Assembly (NCBI GenBank): GCA_031216915.1
Contig: CM062296.1
Coordinates: 796,397,608-796,461,607 of the forward strand
DNA: 64,000 nt
From: Pictodentalium vernedei
Taxonomy: Eukaryota; Mollusca; Scaphopoda; Dentaliida; Dentaliidae
Reading direction: 5' to 3'
In this document: positions 46,670 to 58,033 of the stretch, one piece after another
Layout of the letters: each line of letters opens with the position of its first letter
How positions within the stretch are numbered: position 1 is the stretch's first letter
Made by a program: the position numbers and the translations under genes
Notes under the pieces: generated by a model
Database searches by the model: none
What the model was told of the DNA's origin: nothing
What the model saw: only the letters and a program-made list of their open reading frames with translations

Positions 46670-48560
46670 AGGTGCAGGTCGTGGAGGATGTGGTTTCTCC
46701 TCCCGCAAGCCTCGTAGGGCCAGGAGGTGATGGTCTAAACCTCTTTTGCAGAAAGCTGTCGAGATTTTTAACCAATTGGTTGTCTATTACTTACGACTCA
46801 TGGGTGCAAGGGGTTATTTCCGAAGGTCTATAACTGTCCTTCAAGGAAAAACCTCCGTTAACTCGAAGTCCACATTGGACTCAGCTTCCGTCAGACGTTC
46901 AGAAGAAAGATTCTCTTCTATCAGAAGTTCAATCTCTTCTGGACAAGAACACTATAGACGCCGTAGAAAACCAGGAATCTCCAGGTTTCTACAGTCACCT
47001 GTTCCTGGTTCCAAAACCAAACGGCTCGTTTTGTCCAGTTATAGAGCTGAGCTGGATAAACAAGCTGATCGTGGCTCTGAAATTTTATATGAAGACCATC
47101 CGATCAGTCAGAGCAAGCATTCAACTGAACGATTATGCTGCGAGCATAGATCTCAAGGATGCGTACTTTCACGTCATGGTACATCCGCTGTCCTAGGAGT
47201 TGTTTATCAGTTCCGAGCAATGTGCTTTGGTCTGAATCTAGTGCCCTGGATCTTCACTCGAATAATGAACTCGGTAATGACTCATTTCCGAACTCATTCG
47301 TCTGTGGTAACATCGGCCTACTTGGACGACATTCTTCAGAAGTATGGCAACAAGTTAACTCTTCAGAACGATGTTCAGAGTCTGCTTCAATTGCTCTGAC
47401 GTCTTGGTTTCATAGTAAATGAAAAGAAGTCGGATCTAGTGCCGTCCAAGTCATTCATCCACCTGGGAATGAGCTTTGAGATGCACAACAATCTCATTCA
47501 TCTGCCGTTAACCAGAGCGAAATTAGTCAGTTATTACGCTCCCTTTTGTCTTCACTCAGATGTAGTAACAGCAAGAGAATTCATGAGACTGACAGGTTTG
47601 TGTGCAGCCGCCGCGGATCTTATTCCGATGGGGTGGCTACGCACTCGTCCATTCCAGATATATTTTACTCAGAATTGGAGTGTGAAGACTCATTCGCTCG
47701 AAACGAACATCGTCTTGTCAAATCAAGTGAAACAAGAGATTTAGACTTGGACAGATATTCAGTGGTTAACTCAGGGAGTACCACTGCAACTGCCGGATCC
47801 GATTTTTACGATAATGATGGATACGAGTCAAACAGGTTGAGGTGCAACTTTGAGCCCAACAGATTCGAGGTGCCAGGGACTTTGGGATCCGCAATTCCTA
47901 AACAAGCACATAAACATCAAAGAGATGATGTCAATTTGGCTTGCACTACGTCAGTGGATAAACATTATTCAGAATTCGCATGTTCAAATTCTGCCCGACA
48001 ATTCGGCAGTAGTAGCGTATAATTGCAACCAGGGAGGAACTCATTCCATTCCGTTGTTCAATCTAACAGAAAGAATCCTTCTGTTTGTCCTAGAGCATCA
48101 AATTCTTCTGTCGGTCTGTCATATTCTGGGTATTCTGAACGTTCTAGCGGACTCCCTTTCTCCTAAAGGTTATATGTTGCCGTCAGAATGGACTCTCAAC
48201 AAACGAGTATTCAATCAGATTTGCTACCAATGGGATAGTCCTATGATAGACTTATTTGTGACGTATCTCAACAATAAATTGCAGATGCGTATATGTCGCC
48301 ATGCCCAGATCCTCGAGCGTTTGCAGTAGATGCCATTTTGATCTCTTGGGACGGAATGACAGGATACGCGTATCCTCCAGCTCCGTTGATTCAACAGATA
48401 TTGCTAAATCTAGAAATCTCACTGTAAGATTCTGTTGGTAGCATCTCTGTCACCCCAGAGACCATGGATAAATCTACTCGGGTGTGAGTTGTGGGACATT
48501 CCACGGAAGCTTCCTCCACGGGAGGATCTTCTTTCGCAGGGGAAATCGCACACACTGCAT
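46670..48560 (+). pseudogene. DIRS element E reverse transcriptase/RNase H, broken
   Basis: RT motifs are visible in pieces: the segment encoding SIDLKDAYFHVM (about 47143-47180, motif A intact), then CFGLNLVPWIFTR (motif B) and SAYLDDILQKYG (motif C) in the frame ending 47399. A TGA there corresponds to a CGA in F. After another stop at 47742 (CAG in F), the RNase H part is open at 47850-48329 with LPDNSAVVAY and LNVLADSLS. Several indels separate the pieces. Order and spacing match F. Confidence 0.82.
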
Positions 48561-49602
48561 CACAACTCGTAAGGTCTCAACCTTCACGTATTTCCGTTGT
48601 GTGGTCCTTCTTGCATAGCAAGCATTTTACAGGACAAGCAGTGGACGCAATTTCTAACTGTAGGAGGACCTCCTCTTCGCTAAATTATGCTGCTGAGTGG
48701 AAGGTTTTCTCTCGATGGTGTAGGGATCATTCTGTTGATATTTATGATCCCTCCATTCCAGACATTGCTAATTTTCTGGTCTACTTGTTTGACGAGATCA
48801 GACTGCAGCCAATAACTATTAAGGGTTATAGATCTATGCTATCGGATACCTATGTTCATCATGATAGCTTACAGATTGGATCAAATGTCTCTTTATCTAA
48901 GTTAGTGAAAAACTTTTCGATAAATATACCTAGAACCCTTGGGTTAATTCCTAAGTGGAATTTAGCTTGGGTTCTTCTGAAGCTAAAAGATGTGCCATTT
49001 GAACCTCTTGATACAGTGGATTTCAAATACTTATCTTATAAGACAGCTTTTCTCTTAGCCTTCTCTTCTGCTAGAAGAGTTAGTGAGCTTCATGCACTAT
49101 CTGTTGATGATTCTCACTATCGTAGTGTTGGTAATACTATTACTTTGACTACTAATGTTGGATTTTTGGCTAGTAATCAGGCTCCTAATGGTACCCTGAA
49201 CCTATTGGTATTAAGGCTCTTCCATCTTCAGACGGTCATTGGCCTTTGCTTTGTCCAGTTAGAGCTATGCGTATTTACAAGCATAGATCTGAGTTTATCA
49301 GAAATGGACGTAAGCATTTCTTTCTGTCTTTGATGTCTAATAGAAAGGACATTACGGTCCATTCTATTGCAAGGTGGATTCAATTAACTATCCGTACTGC
49401 TAATGATAAATTATCTTCATCTCAGCAGTCTGTGCTTAAGATTTCGGCGCATGAATTAAGAGCGCTGTCTACATCTTGGGCTTATGCTAATAGTGTTGAT
49501 ATTACTGTTTTGATGAAGGCTGCATATTGGTCTCAGTCTTCCACATTCACAAAGTTTTATCTTAGAATATTGAGTCCATTTCTGGCAACCTGCGTTGTTT
49601 AG
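48491..49602 (+). pseudogene. DIRS element E tyrosine recombinase, one frameshift
   Basis: The first part (48491 to about 49190) encodes the N-terminal region and the first catalytic Arg in SARRVSELHAL. A one-base loss near 49190, relative to F, shifts the frame. The rest is open from about 49200 to 49602 with the HxxR box as SAHELRALSTSWAY and the nucleophile Tyr in TKFYLRI. All four visible catalytic residues are retained, but the enzyme is split. The C-terminus also differs after the Tyr because of an indel (LSPFLATCVV). Confidence 0.85.
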
Positions 49603-50230
49603 GTCCGTTATCTGTTGCTCAGAATGTTGTCCTCTAAACAGTTGCAACAAAAGTTATGCAGGCTTTTTGTTCCGGCAGTGTCTCTGTCCTGCAGCCCTCT
49701 TCGTTCTGGGGTATTTGACCCAGAGTAAAGGGAAGGGGGGATGGTGTTCCCCTTATATCACCTGCTTTATAGTGAAAAGCAAGGAAATACCTCCTCTGGA
49801 GTCGGTAATTCCGAGTCGGATCTGGGATGGTTTTAAAGTGTAAAGCTAATGTCTATCTCATTTATGTAATATTTTTAAAGTGTAGCTCGGTGTGAAGCAT
49901 TTGTATATGTCACGTGTCATATGAGCGTTAATATACAATCCTCGGACACTTTTAAATGAGTATAAAGAGTCTCATTCTCTGGACTATCTTTATTTATTGG
50001 CTTTCCTTTAATAAATTAGTATAATGGGTTATACTGGATGTTAATAAAGATCATTGATGTTATTGTGCTCAATTACGGAATGGTATTGTGTCTTTCTTTT
50101 TTGATATAAACAAGAAAGATACATGTAAAGCCTGTTCTCCTCTTCTCCTTGAGGGGATAATTCTATTTACATGTAATTGAGTCTATTGGATTATCCTTTA
50201 TGTCCTAGGCCCTCCAGCCTTTTTTCTATT

Positions 50231-50319
50231 CAGCTAAGTCTGGGTCATTGGTACAGTATAAAAATGTTAAACAATTTATAGTAATTTATATATTTTTTAT
50301 ACTTACCAATGACCCAGAC
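50231..50319. repeat. Internal complementary region of element E
   Basis: This is the fused complement of the left and right ends. The left-end half reads cagctaagtctgggtcattg, matching this copy's own ends (cttagctg), which differ from those of F (catagctg). The ICR and ITRs therefore co-vary within a copy. Confidence 0.85.
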
Positions 50320-50394
50320 GGGGATGGCCCTCCCATGAGTTGGGAACTCATACCTCCCCGCTGATTACATAACACTTTCCAGACACTGGTTGTA

Positions 50395-50620
50395 AGAATG
50401 AGGATTTGGCTCCAATTTCGGACTTCCTTGACACTGCACATGCGCACTGGATAAAAGTATGGAGGACCACATAGGACATCTATTTTTGGGATTTTGATGC
50501 AAATTTTGAAGATTGGGGGGCAAAATTTGTGTTTGGCCCTAGAATTTAAGAGTTAGCACCAGCTAAGTCTGGGTCATTGGTAAGTATAAAACATATATAA
50601 ATTACTATAAATTTTTTAAC
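50395..50620. repeat. Right inverted terminal repeat of element E
   Basis: This is the inverted counterpart of 42357-42560. Its palindrome has decayed to actgcacatgcgcact, and the repeat ends ttttttaac at 50620. Confidence 0.85.
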
Positions 50621-50830
50621 TTTCCAGAGCCAAACACAAATTTTGAACCCCCCCCCCCCCCCCCCCCCCCCCGAGACTCATTTGTTAGAACACCAGATTG
50701 TTTTAACAGATCTGATAAAACAAAAGGTTCAAAATTTGTGTTTGGCCCTGGAAAGTAATGAGTTTGCACCAGCTAAGTCTGGCCCACTTGTAAGTATAAA
50801 AAAATTACAAATTACTTTAAAGTTATCTTT
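50621..50830. mobile_element. ITR-only DIRS derivative, right part
   Basis: It continues the outer element from 42305-42356: ctttccagagccaaacacaa, a 25-nt poly-C tract, then the inverted copy (tttgtgtttggccctggaaa, gtaatgagtttgcaccagct, aagtctggcccacttgtaag). It carries no genes. This small foldback element was the target for insertion of E. Confidence 0.72.
50648..50672. repeat. Poly-C tract
   Basis: 25 consecutive C inside the ITR-only element. Confidence 0.95.
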
Positions 50831-51183
50831 TTCATGAAAAATGGTTTTGGTCTGTTTCTGATTGGATTTGGATTATATGTCAATATTGGACCCCCAAATT
50901 TGTTTGAGATTCAATACAGTGTGAGGTTCATCATTATTAGTGACATGTACAAACAGCCTTTATACATACTCTTGTATGTGCATCTCAGTCCCAGAAAGGG
51001 TGCTTTTGGCTTTGGGTCTGATTTGGCAGCCATTTTCTTTTTAATTTAAATTTAGGAGAGATTTTTAAGGACTTTTTTTTTCTATTTTAGTGGATAATGA
51101 ATTAGCCAGTGATATTTAAAGAAAAGTATCCTCCGAAAAAGATCAATTTCAATCAGTAATATTCATCTCATTTTGTATTTCAG

Positions 51184-51254
51184 CAAAGGTTGCTGAGCAA
51201 GCAACTACAAGATCTCAGTTTGGTAAAAAACTTGCCGAGTTTGGTCTTATCCAG
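51184..51254 (+). CDS. ACAD9: ACAD9-like acyl-CoA dehydrogenase, next exon
   Basis: This 71-nt exon lies between a tttgtatttcag acceptor and a gtatgt donor. It completes the split codon from 36839 and reads TKVAEQATTRSQF then GKKLAEFGLIQ. The TRxQFxKxLxEFGLIQ block is a hallmark of the ACAD9/VLCAD branch of acyl-CoA dehydrogenases (family knowledge). It follows the previous exon with no residue missing. The next expected segment (beginning EK) was not found before the window ends, so the following intron is probably longer than 12 kb. Confidence 0.85.
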
Positions 51255-53039
51255 GTATGTTGGCACTTGTGTCTTTACAGAAGGTGAAACAGATTTTATT
51301 TTTTTAATGGTTGACATTTTTCAATTGATATCAGTTATTTATCAGTTCCGACTGTATAGTTCTGCACATATGTATAGGAAATTCTGTTGTTTATTTCACT
51401 AAGCAATAAATACTATTATTTATTAGAAGTGATCCCCCCCCTCCCCCCCCCCCCCCCCCCCCCCAGGTTTCATATATCATTCCACTGAAATGGCATTACC
51501 AACAAAAATGGTGTTTAAATTATACTTTTTAAAATTTTTCCACCATATCGTATGACCTCTCATTGGAATGAGCTCATTAATATACAGGTAGCCAAGACTT
51601 GACTAGACCCCATTCCTAAGCTGCTAGACTCAGTGGCTGAAGTGTAGTCCTGGAAAATTTTCAGGGTATTTTGAGGGTTAACTATTTGCATGCGACAGGT
51701 GGGTATTCCCACCCGGGACACAATTTCTCTCGTCACTGAAATAAGAATAATTTGGGCATATTTAAGCAAATTTTTCTCCTGTAAATTGAATGAATTTTTT
51801 CGCCAATGATATCTTGAGGTAAACTCAGATGAATTTTCCACCAAATCATGGTCATGGCTGCTTCACATTAAGAGTTAAGGGAGACGTGTGTTCCCTTTGA
51901 GTTACTGAGTGAACACAGACATGAGGATCCATTCATTTCTCAGGGATTATCAGAAGGCAGGGTTCCTATAGAACCTTCGATTCAAGGAATGTCCTTGAAT
52001 TTGACTAAAGATTATTCAAGGCCTTTGAAAATGGGCCAGGTGGTCTTGAAAACCCTTGAATATTCACAAAATAAAAAATACAGTGAACACATTAGGAAAA
52101 CTGTATAGTTTCATATGGCATAGTTCATGAAGGCATTGCCCTCACAACAGTGGTGCCCCCCCCCCCACTTTCCCTTGGGGGACCCCCAAAATCAAACTTC
52201 AAATTATTATCTGATCCTGGTTTTCCCACCCAATATCACATCTGCAAATGGCACACAACAATACACATCATGTCAGGTGTTGTAGAAATGCTCAGATATT
52301 GCTCATATTGCTCACAGGGCATCCAAATATGAAAATTTTCCTGGGGAGTTCCCCCAGCCCTCCCCCCCCCCCCCCACAAATGGATGAGGAACACCCTCCT
52401 TCCTAGTTCAGCAGTCTGAATGTAGTGGCTAGCCCTTTACCCTTACGGGGGTAGCCATTATGTTCAGATTGCTGAACTACCTCCTCCCCTGTCCTCCTCT
52501 ATCTCAAGGCTGCGGCATTTCGAAGATGCCTTCGCCATCTCGACTTTGAAACCCCCTGCCCCCCCCCCCTATCTTACTTAGTCCCCCCTAAATTGAAATC
52601 CTGGTGCCACTACTGCCTCACAATGACAATCCGGTTTTTACTCCTTCCTTCCACTTCCTTTAGAGGGAAGTGGGAGGAGAAGTTAACAATTGGAGGGTCC
52701 TAGTTAGGACTAGTGAAGATAAGGAGCCCTTGAAAATCCTTGAATTTGAGTATTGTAGCTGAAATATGTTTAAGAAAGAGCGTTGAAGAGCCTTGAATTT
52801 TATCTCTTCTAACCTGCAGGAACTGTGGAAGGGCATATACCACTCCCCTCCAGGCCATAGAGGGTGAATGGGATCACCCACCTTAAAACTACGGCCTGAA
52901 ATAACATTTCAAATGACTCCAAGTCGATTTGTGGTAGGCATTTTGAAGCAAATACATCTTGATTCATCCTTTTGAAAAAAATGGTTGTCCTGTGTTGAAT
53001 TTTATGTCATCTTGGTTCTCCTTCGATTTTGAGAAGCAT
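51255..53039. other. Intronic or flanking non-coding stretch
   Basis: It contains poly-C tracts (51434-51464, 52156-52165, 52361-52373) and a hairpin (52405-52478). No further exon of the dehydrogenase was recognised. Confidence 0.55.
52405..52478. repeat. Inverted-repeat hairpin
   Basis: agttcagcagtctgaatgta and its near complement ending cagattgctgaact form arms of about 29 nt with several mismatches around a short loop. Confidence 0.65.
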
Positions 53040-53560
53040 TCACTACTGCAGGCTCAGGGTATTAAAAGGTTGTTAAAATCCAATTAAAAAAATCTCATTA
53101 AAATCCCATTAAAATCCCTTTAAAACCCCATTAAGTGCACCCATTAAATTCCATTAAAAGTAACATAGTTAAGTGGTATTAATTTTCAAGAAATTAATGG
53201 CCAGTGCCATTAAATAAGTGTTAAACATTTTAAGGGTTCTCCACTTCTTTAATAACCATCAAATACCATTTTAATTGTCATAATTTTATTAATATTTAAT
53301 AGCCATTAATTGTTATTTAACGGCCCCCTGTAAAAATATTTTTAAGTGTCTTTTAATGACATAAAACATTTGATGGTCATTAATTTCCATTAAAAGGAAC
53401 ATGTTTAATGGCAAAATTAATAGCTGTTAAAGTTATCACTAGTTTTATTGGATAAAATTAACAGCCATTAAAAATAAGACCAGTTTAATGGATAAAATTA
53501 ATGGCTATTAAAATTAACATTAGTTTCAATACATAAATTAATTGCAATTAAAAACAAGTG
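53040..53560. repeat. ATTAATGG-rich degenerate repeat, copy 2 (inverted)
   Basis: It begins tcactactgcag and continues with aaaatcccattaaaatccc-like units and attaatggc/gccattaat variants. The reverse complement resembles 2440-2880, including the tactgcagtagtga edge. Confidence 0.7.
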
Positions 53561-53639
53561 TTTGACCACCGAGGTGGTATTAGTCCCCTACGGCGCGTTT
53601 GTGACATAAGGTGTTTTTGTCACAGAAGACACTAGAGTA

Positions 53640-54002
53640 TATAAGCATCTTGGATTTTGAAAAAAAAAATTTGAGCATGCATAATCCCCTCACAACCCTT
53701 TATCCATGTACCATATATGAAAGGCACAACCCTTTATCCATGTACCATATATGAAAGGCACAACCCTTTATCTATGTACCAAAAATGAAAGACGTAGCTT
53801 GAACCATGTAAGAGGGAGGGGTGGTAACATAAAATAGAGAAAAAAGCTTAAAAAACACAACAAAAATGGCCGCCATTCTGCCATCTTGGATTTTAAAAAA
53901 TAAATATTGACTGTGCATTATCCCCTCAGAACCGTTTATTCATGTACCAAATATGAAAGGTGTAGCTTGAAGCATATTAGAGGGAGAGGTGGTAACATAA
54001 AA

Positions 54003-54065
<63 letters not shown>

Positions 54066-55650
54066 TATATTAGATTTTGAAAAGACAGACAGACGGACAG
54101 ACAGACAGATGTTTGATTTTGAAAAAAAAATATTGAGCGTGCATAATCCCCTCACAAACCCCTTTATCCATGTACCATATATGAAAAGTGCAGCTTGAAT
54201 CATGTTGGAGGGAGCAGTGGTAACATAAAATAGAGAAAAAAGCTTAAAAAAACACAACAGAAATGGTTGCCATGGCGCCATCTTGAATTTTGGAAAAAAA
54301 ATATTGAACGTGCAACATCCCATTACAACCCTCTATCCATGTGCCAGATATAAAAAGTGTTAGATTTTGAAAAAAAAATATTGTGCGTGCATAATCCCCT
54401 CACAACCCCTTTATCCATGTATCATATATGAAAAGTACAGCTTGAACCATGTTGGAGGGAGCAGTGGTAACATAAAATAGAGAAAAAAGCTTAAAAAACA
54501 CAACAGAAATGGTTGCCATGGCACCATCTTGAATTTTGAAAAAAAAATATTGAACGTGCAACATCCCATTACAACCCTCTATCCATGTGCCAGATATAAA
54601 AAGTGTTAGATTTTGAAAAAAAAATATTGTGCGTGCATAATCCCCTCACAACCCCTTTATCCATGTATCATATATGAAAAGTGCAGCTTGAACCATGTTG
54701 GAGGGAGCAGTGGTAACATAAAATAGAGAAAAAAGCTTAAAAAACACAACAGAAATGGTTGCCATGGCGCCATCTTGAATTTTGGAAAAAAAATATTGAA
54801 TGTGCAACATCCCATTACAACCCTCTATCCATGTGCCAGATATGAAATGTGTTAGATTTTGAAAAAAAAATATTGAGCGTGCATAATCCCCTCACAACCC
54901 CTTTATCCATGTATCATATATGAAAAGTGCAGCTTGAACCATGTTGGAGGGAGTAGTGGTAACATAAAATAGAGAAAAAAGCTTAAAAAACACAACAGAA
55001 ATGGTTGCCATGTCACCATCTTGAATTTTGAAAAAAAAATATTGAACGTGCAACATCCCATTACAACCCTCTATCCATGTGCCAGATATAAAAAGTGTAG
55101 CTTGAACCATGTTGGAGTGAGGGGTGGTAACGTAAAATAGAGAAAAAAGCTTAAAAAACACAACAAAAATGGCCGCAATGCCGCCATCTTGGATTTTGAA
55201 GAAAAAATATTGAACGTGCATCATCCCCTCCCATCCCTCTATCCATGTGCCAAATATGCAAAGTGTAGCTTGAACCATGTTGGTGAGAGGGGTGGTAACA
55301 TGTAAATAGAGAAAAAAAGCTTAAAAAACACAACAAACATGGCCGCCATTTCGCCATCTTGGATTTTGAAAAAAAAATTTGGAGCGTGCATCATCCCCTC
55401 AGAACCATTTATCCATGTACCAAATATGAAAGGTGTAGCTTGAACCATGTTGGTGGGAGGGGTGGTAACACGAAAATAGAAAAAAAAGCTTAAATAACAC
55501 AACAAAAATGGCTGCCATTCTGCCATCTTGGATTTTGAAAAAAAAATTTTGAGCGTGCATCATCCCCTCAGAACCATTTATCCATGTACCAAATATGAAA
55601 GGTGTAGCTTAAAGCATGTTGGAGGGAGAGGTGGTAACATAAAAAACAGA
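53640..55650. repeat. Higher-order tandem array (about 170 and 240 bp units)
   Basis: Each unit has gattttgaaaaaaaaatatt, cgtgcataatcccctcacaa, tttatccatgta, gtgtagcttgaaccatgttgg, ggtaacataaaatagagaaa and a gccat(c/g)ttg(g/a)attttg block. Around 54360-55090 the unit is about 240 bp because a 70-bp partial unit (gtgcaacatcccattacaac) is added. Elsewhere it is about 170 bp. Apparent minus-strand open frames here are by-products of the array. Confidence 0.85.
54004..54064. repeat. (CAGA)n microsatellite
   Basis: About 15 perfect tetranucleotide units inside the larger array. A shorter related run (gacagacagacgg) is at 54085-54107. Confidence 0.95.
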
Positions 55651-56934
55651 CAGACGGACGGATGGACGGAGTGCAATCCTATAGTCCCCTTACGGTTCAA
55701 ACTCCCAACAAACCCCGGCTCCTCATTATATGGAGGCCGAAACGTCCCGGGCTGAAACGTCCCAGTACCTAAAGTAACAAAAACCTATTCAAGTGTTGTA
55801 TCTGACAGTTAGTTGGTTCATTTTCAACCGGTTGCTGCCGTTTTCACCTGATTCCTATTGATATCCCAACAAATTCCCAGTTTTCGAGAAAAACAATATT
55901 CAGCTCTGGTACGAAATGCATGCGACACTTTCATCATTTCTGTAGCGGTTTTTAGCTTCGTGCTTGCTTAAATTAGACAAGTTCCTTCAAAATTTCGACA
56001 TGCATCGGAAAACAAACCATTCATGGTTTCAACAGCCTGACTGCTCAGATTGTCCATACTGGATTATTTCTTTCTGTTTCTCGAAATCCGTTAGTTTTAA
56101 ACGTGCCGATGACTAAGTGCGTTTTTGGCAATCGCACGTCTAAACAGTTTTCGCCGCTTGGGTTGTGTTGAGTTGAGACAGACATACCCAAGGCAAGCGT
56201 ACATATCAACTCGTACACACAATTAGACAATTCGAACCCTTCTTCGACTGATGATTCATTTCCCAAGAGTACAATAGGCCCTACCTGTGAATGAGCCATT
56301 GTGTCAAATGCATCCTAGTGAAACACAATAATGAATTTATCAGTGACACAAGATCGGGCCGATGTTTCTTACCGAACCTGCACATTTGTCTCCCCTCCCC
56401 CCAGTCACCACCACCACATCCTAAAATATGCAAAATAAAATAAAGAGGATGACTGTGTCCATTTGAATTGGGAGTGGTGAAGTAACGTTCAATGGAACTT
56501 TATGATTACTTTTCTCAGTTTCCATTTACAATGGATTTTTTTCTTTAAGCTCAGTATCATTATCAGTATAAGGTTACTTAATTATTTTTCGATTGTTCAT
56601 ACCATACTGACCCATGTCGAAGCCCATATTCGTGATTAAGCCCACCCCACGCCTTTTCAGATTTGTGAACCAGGGTGCCCTACTCGAGTCAAAGCCCATC
56701 CGCAAAGTTTCAAATTGGACGAAAGTTGTTTGAGACAAGACGTCAAATTTACAGGCATCAAGATTCAAATGGAAAAACAGTTGACTTGTTGCAACACTGT
56801 ACTTACCAAATAGAACTGTAATACTGTATTATGTATATTTTTTGGAGTGGAGGTTTTTGTGTTGTTAAATTCGTCTTTTGTGTAATACATTATGTCTGTG
56901 TTCAGTGTAATAAGTCTTTATTAAAAAATTATAT
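55651..56934. other. Non-coding stretch before element F
   Basis: No exon or transposon gene was recognised. It is moderately AT-rich sequence with a short aaacgtccc direct repeat at 55740-55765. Confidence 0.5.
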
Positions 56935-57140
56935 ATTTTTATACTGTACCAATGACCCAGACATAGCTGGTGCTAACTCTTAAAATACTAGGGCCAAACA
57001 CAAATTTTGCCCCCCAATCCCCAAAATTTGCATCCAAAACCAAAGAAATCATGTCCTGAAGGTCCTCCATACTTTGCCCTTACTGCACATGCGCAGTGTC
57101 AAGGACGTTCCAAAATTGGCGCCAATCATCATTCTTTGTT
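56935..57140. repeat. Left inverted terminal repeat of element F
   Basis: This stretch is inverted relative to 506-734 of element A and to the end of the window. It contains the palindrome-derived actgcacatgcgcagt (57082-57097) and attggcgccaat just inside. Confidence 0.88.
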
Positions 57141-58033
57141 TGGCCCTTCATCAGTTAACATCTCACTGATCTTTGTGCTTGTAAATCTCAGTTTAAATGA
57201 TGCCAGACACATAAATATTGGAGAAGTGGTGATTCTAAGGAGGATATAGAAGGAGGAGAGGAAAAAGGAGTGACAGAAAATATTCAGGGCTGTAACTTAA
57301 AATTTTGTAATGAAATTATGTTAAGTTGCCTATTTTCGAGGCATGGGCCTGTTGTTGTCATTCTTGCTATGAAGTTGCACTGCTTATTCAGTGTTTCCTC
57401 TTCCCTTGTCCTGTAATAACCCCCTTGCTATTCTCCCATGCTTTTGGCATATTTTTGAGTAAGATTACTACTAAATTTCTTGGGAGAATTAGCTTGGTAA
57501 CAGAATGAATTCTGTTATTTTCCCCATGTTTACGTTTTCACCCTTGGGTGTTTAGACGTTGTGTTCTGCATCTACCATCTGATGTTCTGCAGATTCTTCC
57601 CTGGAAGTCTCTGTTTTGCATCAGATAGTGTGTATTTTGATAACTGATTTCGGGCCAGGATTGTCAGTGCCTGGAGTCATGTTTTCTAGTGTTTATACAC
57701 TTCTTGTTTACATTGGCAACAGTCTCTTTTGAGGAGGGGGGGGGGGGGCTTTTTGCCTTTGGAGTAGTTTATCTCATTATAAGATACATTATTATTATCT
57801 GTAAGTGTTGCATTAATTATTTAAAATAATTTTAAAATTTTTGTCCACACTTAGCCTTGGGATCCATTGGGGCTCAACGTTACTTTTCAGAAACTTGGGC
57901 TTCGCTGAAAAAATATTTTTCAAAAATTATTTTTGATTTCAGTTGTTTTTTCAATATTAATGGATCATGTTATTATGTATCTTTGTGTTTAGGGGTTTGT
58001 GCGAGTACTAGGACTTGTTGTTGACTTTTCACA

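Larger units (their letters stand above)
42357..50620 (+). mobile_element. DIRS element E, full length but decayed
   Basis: It has the same family architecture as F: left ITR, gag, RT/RNase H, YR, ICR (50231-50319) and right ITR. Subtracting a hAT-like insertion of 1143 bp plus its 8-bp duplication leaves about 7.1 kb. It differs from F more than A does, with multiple stops and frameshifts, so it is an older insertion or a diverged subfamily. It sits in the ACAD9-like intron in the sense orientation. Confidence 0.88.
36840..51183 (+). other. 14.3 kb intron of the ACAD9-like gene
   Basis: The intron starts gtaagtaaat and ends tttcag. It is phase 1, with the split codon A|CA giving Thr. It holds hairpins, a TTAA-type MITE, minisatellites, a degenerate SINE, and the whole of DIRS element E nested in a small ITR-only element. 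Confidence 0.8.

Noticed and set aside
51530..51600. tatgacctctcattggaatg resembling the core of the TTAA palindromic MITE
   Set aside because: Only a short half of the palindrome is similar, and no ccctttaccc end or flanking TTAA was found.
53940..55526. Minus-strand frames of 95-128 codons with repeated peptides
   Set aside because: They arise from the 170/240 bp tandem array and the CAGA microsatellite. The peptide repeats only mirror the DNA repeats.
56045..56299. 84-codon minus-strand frame with Cys residues near 56100
   Set aside because: No recognisable domain, no splice context and no homology to neighbours. It is probably chance.
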